A DNA stretch of 64,000 nucleotides from the NCBI GenBank assembly GCA_015039365.1, contig WION01000074.1, positions 62,001 to 126,000 on the forward strand, read 5' to 3'. This stretch comes from Amanita rubescens. Lineage: Eukaryota > Basidiomycota > Agaricomycetes > Agaricales > Amanitaceae. The position numbers and the translations under genes were made by a program. The first letter of the stretch is position 1. Every line of letters starts with the position of its first letter. Shown here piece by piece: positions 1-5,993 of the stretch. The notes beneath the pieces were generated by a model. It ran no database searches and was not told the origin of the DNA. It saw only the letters and a list, made by a program, of their open reading frames with translations.

Positions 1-2
1 AA

Positions 3-62
3 AAGAACTTGTCAAACGCCGAGGATATCCTTGACGAATATAAGAAACGTAGGAAACTCTGA
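3..62 (+). CDS. gypsy-1 pol, last 19 codons (end of integrase chromodomain region)
   Basis: Only the extreme C-terminus is in the window. It reads KNLSNAEDILDEYKKRRKL and then TGA at 60-62. The end of gypsy-2 pol has NNLTHMEDLLLEYKRRRKL, so this is the tail following the chromodomain of a chromovirus-type pol. The next ATG (63) abuts the stop codon directly, as TGA-ATG, which places the downstream ORF in a position suited to termination-reinitiation. Confidence 0.8.
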   Translation, partial: KNLSNAEDILDEYKKRRKL

Positions 63-344
63 ATGAGCAAAGATTACACCTACAACACCCAGAAACTACC
101 TATGAATCATGGAATCAACAAGAACCTCACCTACGATCTCGCCAACAACGACAAGAGCACCATCACCAGAACCGCCGATATACTCAGTCTTTACCCAGAC
201 AACGACGACAACACCACCACCACCGGTAAATCCCCCGATACATCCAATAATCCGGATGTTAGCAGAAGGACAACGGTCACCGAACCTGATCGGCCACGCC
301 TCATTCCTTATCACAGCGCTTCAGATTCTGACAAAGAGAATTGA
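63..344 (+). CDS. gypsy-1 post-pol ORF3, N-terminal segment ending at an in-frame TGA
   Basis: 93 codons begin immediately after the pol stop. The product is polar and rich in T, D, N and P. It shares the TEPxRPRL motif with the ORF that starts at 17088 behind gypsy-2 pol (TEPDRPRL here, TEPHRPRL there). After the TGA at 342-344 the same frame stays open up to the copia-1 insertion and, beyond it, to 10149. The segment is therefore probably the N-terminus of a protein of about 584 residues cut by one nonsense codon. The function is unknown; no domain is recognised. It overlaps the +1-frame ORF at 109-618. Confidence 0.5.
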   Translation: MSKDYTYNTQKLPMNHGINKNLTYDLANNDKSTITRTADILSLYPDNDDNTTTTGKSPDTSNNPDVSRRTTVTEPDRPRLIPYHSASDSDKEN

Positions 345-618
345 TCTGATGATTCACCCAGAACAAGCAGAACTACGAGTCCTCACGATACCACAGAAAA
401 TCAAGATAACGGAGGACATAATGAAGATGCAAGGAGAACTAGGAAAATACTTGATAACATGCGAAAGGTATATCACAACCCCAACTCCTTTGCCGAATTC
501 GACAAGGAACCAACTGGCAATCTTCGCGACAGAGGCGATAATAATGATCAAACTAGCCCTAGCAGTCGCCGAATCATGGCAGACATCACTCCCCTTGAAC
601 CTCAGACAATCTTTATGA
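109..618 (+). CDS. gypsy-1 overprinted ORF (post-pol, +1 frame relative to ORF3)
   Basis: 169 codons lie in the frame +1 to ORF3. The N-terminal 45 residues are rich in T and P. The rest looks like a helical domain with many I, L, K and E residues. The equivalent ORF at 17119-17655 behind gypsy-2 pol has the same relative frame, similar length (178 codons) and partial similarity near the end (for example LPxxxRxxLxxxxxEA). Its stop overlaps an ORF3-frame ATG as ATGA at 615-618, which could couple the two. Function unknown. Preservation of the same overlap in two diverged elements argues against chance. Confidence 0.5.
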   Translation: MESTRTSPTISPTTTRAPSPEPPIYSVFTQTTTTTPPPPVNPPIHPIIRMLAEGQRSPNLIGHASFLITALQILTKRIDLMIHPEQAELRVLTIPQKIKITEDIMKMQGELGKYLITCERYITTPTPLPNSTRNQLAIFATEAIIMIKLALAVAESWQTSLPLNLRQSL

Positions 619-873
619 CATTCGCAGACTATAACAGCTCAGCTCTCATGCGAAAGACTATTGACGATGTTAAAAGACTTTCCGGCCTGTCAATCAATTC
701 TCAGGAACTGGAACGACTTACCAGACTCTGGCGCATTCTTTCAGACGCAAGACTCGCCAAGGCAATCATCGTCAACGCTCGAGAACGATACAACTACCAC
801 TGCGCAGATCTTATAGAAATCTGGACCAACTTAGAACATATGGAATGGTACACCAAACTCTCCCATGGATGCA

Positions 874-878
874 CCATC
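874..878. repeat. target-site duplication of copia-1 (CCATC)
   Basis: CCATC at 874-878 is repeated at 9206-9210, directly outside the two copia-1 LTR ends. This is the 5-bp duplication expected for a Ty1/copia integrase and fixes the element borders. Confidence 0.95.
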
Positions 879-1130
879 TGACGAAGTTATCTTATCTAAT
901 CTAAGATAACAAGGAGATCTTATCTTATCTGCTTACTAAGCAGATTAGGATATATATAGATAGAACCTTGTAGAAGGTTCTAGCACGCTTGCGTCATCCT
1001 CACTGCGGATGGCGCCATATGACACCATAGCTGCGCATGACATCAGCGCAGCTCCATATTTCCATATATGAGTATGACATATGTAGTTACATATATTTAC
1101 CTATGTTGTTACCTATTAGGACACAGACAG

Positions 1131-1138
1131 TATATAAA
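1131..1138 (+). promoter_or_regulatory. TATA box in copia-1 LTR
   Basis: TATATAAA followed by CCTG. The same block (AGTATATAAACCTG) occurs in the copia-2 LTR near 23370 although the flanking LTR sequence differs, so it is probably the element promoter. Transcription would start about 25-40 bases downstream. Confidence 0.6.
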
Positions 1139-1224
1139 CCTGCCATGTACCGTAGAATAGGAACAAGCTCTCTTAACCTCCTACCACCATCTTCTCAGCT
1201 GAGTGGTCAGCTACTGTACACATC

Positions 1225-1232
1225 GGGTAAGC
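1225..1232 (+). promoter_or_regulatory. candidate 5' splice site in copia-1 U5
   Basis: GG|GTAAGC, with the intron GT at 1227-1228. GGTAAGCTATTGC is shared by the copia-1 and copia-2 LTRs. Paired with the acceptor-like TTCGCTCCAG ending at 2114, it would remove the primer-binding site and the structured leader and place ATG 2118 close to the cap. No transcript evidence is available. Confidence 0.35.
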
Positions 1233-1283
1233 TATTGCTTTAACTCCTCGACGCTGCGCTACTGGGTGTTTTCCCTTTCGTCA

Positions 1284-1295
1284 GGTTATGGGCCC
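1284..1295 (+). other. copia-1 primer-binding site (GGTTATGGGCCC)
   Basis: The 12 bases directly after the LTR are the same in copia-2 and match the type known from Drosophila copia, which is primed by a half-molecule of initiator-methionine tRNA pairing around the anticodon arm. The match to the known site is from memory; the host tRNA is not in the window. Confidence 0.75.
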
Positions 1296-1438
1296 CGACA
1301 TGGTATTGCTTGTCGACGCTATCGCCAACGACGTACGCGATGTGTGAACACAGGTATAGTATCGTGCGGGTCTGTGTACTTGTAGCACCGTTGATTACAG
1401 CTAACCCTTGCACCTGTTATAAGAGCTAATGACATGCG

Positions 1439-1850
1439 CCCGGACCCTAGGGCTAAGGGGGATCTCCTAGATACCCAGGGATAAGGGTACAACCTACGTT
1501 TCTCAGGGCTGGCATGGCAACCCTGACCCCCACGGAGTTTTACTTGCCCTCCGTGATGTGATTGGGGTATTAATGCACGATATAACATCATAAGCCCATT
1601 AGAGGCTTTATAATACAATATGGCTTGTAGATAGCTATTCTAGTATAAAGGACGTGCTGACATCCCACTTGGGATGGTACACGCAGTCTATTGAGGATGC
1701 GCCCCTAGGGACTCCTCTAGTCGGAATGTTCTATAGGAACATTCTAAGTTTAGGCTCTGTGGTGATCCCACAATCCTATCTAGATAGTTTCATATTGTTT
1801 ACCGGTCGTGCTTACATAGCTGTCTGGGGGGTTTATGGACCAGAAGCTAT
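1439..1850 (+). promoter_or_regulatory. conserved structured leader RNA of copia-1
   Basis: This part of the leader is almost collinear with 23690-24106 of copia-2 and looks better conserved than the coding regions. Several hairpins keep pairing although both arms changed: CACGGAG/CTCCGTG at 1531-1555 against CACAGAG/CTCTGTG; AAGCC/GGCTT at 1592-1608 against AAGTC/GACTT; GAATGTTC/GAACATTC at 1724-1744 against GAATGATC/GATCATTC; ATAGCT/AGCTAT at 1816-1850 against ATAATG/CATTAT. Compensatory change implies selected RNA structure. A packaging, dimerisation or translation-control role is inference. Confidence 0.75.
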
Positions 1851-2117
1851 TTCTATTCCTGGAACAAACTGTTCTCCCCCGTTCAAGGGGATCCAGGGGA
1901 GAAATGCTGTTTTGCGCGCTCCCAGTTCCAGGACTATATGCATGTCATCTCTTACAGGTAGCACATTCACACACACGGGTACACGTCCAAGGTGGTGGCG
2001 TCCAGGCATGTCCATGCTTGAGAGCAGCTCATAAGCTGCACGAATGGGTTGTTGTCGTTTTCGTAATGACACCTCATTAATTGTTCTAAAAATAGATATA
2101 AATCTTCGCTCCAGCCT

Positions 2118-2681
2118 ATGAGCCGTCGAGCTAGAAGATATAATAGATTAGCAGAAGACCTAAATAGGTTAAACAACCTATTCCCAAGTTCATCATCAGA
2201 CAGTGAACTTGAATCGCTAACTGCAAACTTTGCAAGCAGTTCAGCCCGTATTACTACCCGGCCCGTTAACCGGATAGTACCAACATACCCATCTGCCTCA
2301 TCATCCGAGGACGAATTAGATCGTGATCCAAACGATTATTACGTCCCAAGAGCAGATACTCCTCTTCCTGTATATCTACCAGGAACAGCTCGTCACTCAG
2401 CAGGCGTCCATACCTCGCTGATAAATCGTCAGTACAGACTTGAAACTGACACATTTCGATCCGGTTTAACTTTAACCGACGAAATCCAGTTCCGAAGATC
2501 TTTAATCGAAGATCGAGGACCTGACTATAGCGAGATAGAACCGTTCTCGCAACACAGCTCAAGTTCATTCAGCTCATTAGCTGAACCAAACCAAATCATC
2601 ATCCAACAAAAGTTCCGAAGAACCTTTTTACAACTCTTTCTTGCCGCCTTCCTCGCATCACTCTCAATCTTTATCATCTAA
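2118..2681 (+). CDS. copia-1 pre-gag ORF: small tail-anchored protein
   Basis: 187 codons, starting with MSRRARRYNRL and ending six bases before the gag ATG. The product is rich in S, R and D and ends with a hydrophobic segment (LQLFLAAFLASLSIFII) at the very C-terminus, as in tail-anchored membrane proteins. Copia-2 has a homologous frame in the same place (LTLTDEI here, RTLQDEI there, and another terminal hydrophobic segment). Canonical Ty1/copia elements have no ORF before gag. Between 2118 and the gag ATG at 2688 there is no other ATG in any frame, so gag could be reached by leaky scanning or reinitiation. Function is unknown; a role in membrane targeting of particles is speculation. Confidence 0.7.
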   Translation: MSRRARRYNRLAEDLNRLNNLFPSSSSDSELESLTANFASSSARITTRPVNRIVPTYPSASSSEDELDRDPNDYYVPRADTPLPVYLPGTARHSAGVHTSLINRQYRLETDTFRSGLTLTDEIQFRRSLIEDRGPDYSEIEPFSQHSSSSFSSLAEPNQIIIQQKFRRTFLQLFLAAFLASLSIFII

Positions 2682-2687
2682 AGAAAG

Positions 2688-5600
2688 ATGTCCGAAGATT
2701 CCACATCACTCTCCACTGTCCCCTTACTTAAGGGAGACAATTACCGCTTGTGGGCTCGCAAAATGACGGCCTATTTACAAGTAAAAGGAATCTACAAATA
2801 TATGAGAGATTCCTTTATTCAACCCTTGGATTTAAATGCCACCGAGCAGGCAACACTTGAAGCTCACGACTTTGATGCTGTATTGCCTGCAGCAGCTGGT
2901 GAAGCTCCTCTGCTGGCCCCAATACCGGCAAACATCCAAGCTCTACTAGATCAGAGAGACACGTATCTAGAGTGGCTCTCTGATAACGAGAAAGCCCTGG
3001 GTTCTATTATGCTCCGTTTGAGCGATTCTATCGCGGAGATATACGACACAGGGTCTTATCTAAATGCAAGGGTCCTTTGGGTCGCCTTGCATCAGAGATA
3101 CGGAGATACCGGACGAACTGGTACCTTCAACGAATTCCAGGCTGCCCTGGATTGGAAGCTTGATGAAAGAAGGGACCCTGAACAGTCCCTTAATGAAATA
3201 ATCGCTAAATTTGAGCGATTAGGTGGACAGGGTTTCTCGCTACCCGAAGAACAAAAAGCGATGATAATTGTCCGCGGTGTACCGCATCGTTGGGACAATT
3301 TTGTAGGAGCCGTTTTGGCAACTGCACCGGCGGCTGGCCTAACAGTCCAGCACGTCACAATTCAAATAAGGGAAGAATGGAGAAGGCGACACTCAAGTGT
3401 CGCACATACGACCGCACAAATGGCGCGGGGTGACCTGCAACAAAGAATTGGTGGACAGGCACCCTGGCAAGGTCGTGGGCGAGGACGTGGACGAGGCCGC
3501 GGAGGATTCCGTGGCCGTGGACGAGGTCGTGGTGGTTTTCAACCATACACACCACAACACCAGCAACCAGCAGTGGGAGCTGGTAACGCTCCAAGGTTAC
3601 CGGAGCAACAGCAGCAGTGGCAGGGTCAAATGACCAATCAAACACGTGGCCGTAACTGGCAACGTAATAGGCAACTTCGCCAAACTGCGAAGGCCAATCG
3701 AGCGGCAGCACGAGCTGACGCTCATCAAGTAACCTCTGGCATGACCTATACTGGGCAAAACCAAACTCAGTATACTGCTGCACCGGCCATACTTGGCCAC
3801 CATTCCATTGTACCATTTGTACAAGGATCGTCCACTGGGAAGATAGAAGAAGTCTCTCCCATGCAAGAAGAACCCCTTATAGAAGGGGCATATGATGATC
3901 AGCCGCTTGATAACTTCACGGCTTTCGACGATTATGATATGAAGAATTATGATGATTCTACATATGATGATTACTATAACGACGAGTGGGTAAAATCTTA
4001 TTTTAGTACGGATTGGGCTAACTCTTATTCAGTGGACGTATGTAAAACAATCTCAGATTCTGTAATTGTATATAACATGGAATGTAATAAAAATACATGT
4101 AAATCTAAAAACGTCCCAATGAGAGTTAGCCCTATAAGTCCAAACTATAAAAATAAGATTCACGTCACCTATCCAATGCATACAACGGGAAATCAACATC
4201 AGCACATAATATGTGCTGGTAGAACGGACAATTGCAAATGTCCTTCCTGTTGTACAGAACGGACTGGAGAAACACTATGGATGTGTGACTCTGGTGCATC
4301 TGAGCATTTTACCTTTAATCTGAACGATTTTTCAGATTATAAACCTTTTGATAAAGTAAAACTGGTAAAAACAGCAGATGGCACATCCGATCTAATTGGA
4401 CAAGGCACTGTTATTTTTATTCATAAATTATCTAACGGAACAAGCCACCTTGTGAAACTGTACCCCGTGTTATACATGCCGCGCCTTAACATACAACTTG
4501 TTTCGAACGGCATGTTGTGTAAGCAAGGGTTACTGGCGTCACAAGACGATCAACGGATCACCTTTTCCTATAAAGATGGTAAAAAGGAAATATATCTTGA
4601 AGCAAGTTATCGCAATCAAGATACATTAACTTTATGCACAGGACGTATTATTCATAAAAACGTCCACAAAGTGCCACCATTCTTTGAAAGAGAATCTGTC
4701 AATACATATACACACGTTGATAAGGCTCCACCTGTTGAAACTTATACAGTAAATGAAAGTGTATCAACGTACGATATATGGCATAAACGTCTAGGTCACC
4801 CTGGTAAAGACGTGTTCCAACATCTAAAAGGACACGTAAAAGGGTTTGAAAAAGGCGATCTTCCCAAACCATCCCCAAATCTTCGATGTGAAGGATGCTT
4901 AAAAGGAAAAATGAAGGCAAAAACTTACAAAGAATCTAAAAAGCGGGCATCACGTCCGCTTGAAATGATCCACATGGACTTAAAAGAGTTTCCAACTCAG
5001 TCTTATCACAAATACAAGTATATACTTGTTGTGGTCGATGATTATTCATCGTATGTATGGATCGGATTCCTTAAACACAAGTCAGATACAACTGAAGTGT
5101 TCCAGCGATGGTTCACGAAAGTTTCTGCACTTAACAAACGAATACTCTACCTCCGTTCCGATCGAGGGGGGGAATTCGTAAATAAAGCCTTTAAAGATTT
5201 CCTTGACAGAAATGGCATTCAACACCAAACATCGGCACCTCATATACATCAGCAAAATGGACGAGCTGAACGGATGATTCAGACTTTAAACGATAAGTCT
5301 GAAGCTATGCGGCTCGATGCATGTATACCGAGATCATGGTGGGAATTTTCAATCGAAACAGCTGTACACGTATACAATAGAACCCCAATTGTGCGTGGCA
5401 ACTGGAAAACGCCTTGGGAACTTCTATATAGTTCCCTTCCTGACGTTCAATACTTTAAAGTATTCGGATGTGAAGCTTGGGTCTTTATCCCAGTTGAAAA
5501 ACGTTCTGATAAACTATCTCCAAAATCAGAACTTATGACCTTTGTCGGGTATGAACTAGGATCAAAAGCATATAAATTTATGGATTCCAATAATGCACTA

Positions 5601-5873
5601 GTCATATCCGCCCAAGCCACATTCTTTGAAGACAGATTTCCTCGTAAAGGAAAAAGTGATATTATTATTACTAAAGATCTTGCACCAATCCTTCTCGATA
5701 ATCGAGACACTAATAATGGTATTCCATCCCCTTCCCCAGTTAGGGGAAGACAACTTGGTCGCAGGCGCACACAATCTCCTCTACCAGCTGACTCTGTAGA
5801 GGGAGGAGATCCTGAAAGCGACTCAAGCTCCAGCTCCGGTCACTCGGGCGATAAACCGGCATCAGTAAAATGA
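2688..5873 (+). CDS. copia-1 Gag-protease-integrase, stopped by in-frame TGA
   Basis: 1061 codons. A UBN2-like Gag (LLKGDNYRLW near residue 14) is followed by an RGG-rich stretch at about 261-285, where a CCHC zinc knuckle would be expected. The protease motif DSGA has Asp534. The pre-integrase domain (HKRLGH, CEGCLKGK) precedes an integrase core with Asp764, Asp825 and Glu861, spaced 60 and 35 as in the D,D-35-E family. The frame ends in TGA at 5871-5873 after the proline/serine-rich linker. The same frame is open again from 5874 and continues into RT. In copia-2 the corresponding polyprotein has no stop, so this is most likely a nonsense mutation (CGA to TGA fits) rather than a designed terminator. 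Confidence 0.9.
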   Translation: MSEDSTSLSTVPLLKGDNYRLWARKMTAYLQVKGIYKYMRDSFIQPLDLNATEQATLEAHDFDAVLPAAAGEAPLLAPIPANIQALLDQRDTYLEWLSDNEKALGSIMLRLSDSIAEIYDTGSYLNARVLWVALHQRYGDTGRTGTFNEFQAALDWKLDERRDPEQSLNEIIAKFERLGGQGFSLPEEQKAMIIVRGVPHRWDNFVGAVLATAPAAGLTVQHVTIQIREEWRRRHSSVAHTTAQMARGDLQQRIGGQAPWQGRGRGRGRGRGGFRGRGRGRGGFQPYTPQHQQPAVGAGNAPRLPEQQQQWQGQMTNQTRGRNWQRNRQLRQTAKANRAAARADAHQVTSGMTYTGQNQTQYTAAPAILGHHSIVPFVQGSSTGKIEEVSPMQEEPLIEGAYDDQPLDNFTAFDDYDMKNYDDSTYDDYYNDEWVKSYFSTDWANSYSVDVCKTISDSVIVYNMECNKNTCKSKNVPMRVSPISPNYKNKIHVTYPMHTTGNQHQHIICAGRTDNCKCPSCCTERTGETLWMCDSGASEHFTFNLNDFSDYKPFDKVKLVKTADGTSDLIGQGTVIFIHKLSNGTSHLVKLYPVLYMPRLNIQLVSNGMLCKQGLLASQDDQRITFSYKDGKKEIYLEASYRNQDTLTLCTGRIIHKNVHKVPPFFERESVNTYTHVDKAPPVETYTVNESVSTYDIWHKRLGHPGKDVFQHLKGHVKGFEKGDLPKPSPNLRCEGCLKGKMKAKTYKESKKRASRPLEMIHMDLKEFPTQSYHKYKYILVVVDDYSSYVWIGFLKHKSDTTEVFQRWFTKVSALNKRILYLRSDRGGEFVNKAFKDFLDRNGIQHQTSAPHIHQQNGRAERMIQTLNDKSEAMRLDACIPRSWWEFSIETAVHVYNRTPIVRGNWKTPWELLYSSLPDVQYFKVFGCEAWVFIPVEKRSDKLSPKSELMTFVGYELGSKAYKFMDSNNALVISAQATFFEDRFPRKGKSDIIITKDLAPILLDNRDTNNGIPSPSPVRGRQLGRRRTQSPLPADSVEGGDPESDSSSSSGHSGDKPASVK

Positions 5874-5993
5874 GAATCTTTATCACCCCTATCAGATGGC
5901 CTTAAAACACCGTCTTGGGGATTAAAATCTCGTAGTCCAACACCGGATGAAACTGATAAACCGGATAGTCCTGATATCAGAAAAGGTTCCACC

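Larger units (their letters stand above)
879..1283 (+). repeat. copia-1 5' LTR
   Basis: 405 bp, TG...CA, with short terminal inverted repeats (TGACGAA). It contains a TATA-like TATATAAA at 1131-1138 and, about 90 bases further, GGGTAAGCT, a good 5' splice-site match also present in the copia-2 LTR. It is nearly identical to 8799-9205. Confidence 0.97.

Noticed and set aside
1500..1560. Resemblance of GCTGGCATGGC in the leader to the start of an HDV-like ribozyme
   Set aside because: The nested pseudoknot needed for an HDV-like fold could not be laid out, and the matched bases form a simple hairpin loop. Similarity is too short.
1654..2080. Overlapping open frames in the copia-1 leader
   Set aside because: The corresponding frames are not kept in copia-2, while base-pairing is. 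The region behaves as structured RNA, not as coding sequence.
5871..5873. Programmed readthrough between integrase and RT in copia-1
   Set aside because: Copia-2 has no stop anywhere in its polyprotein, and no readthrough context is visible. A nonsense mutation is simpler, though not excluded.
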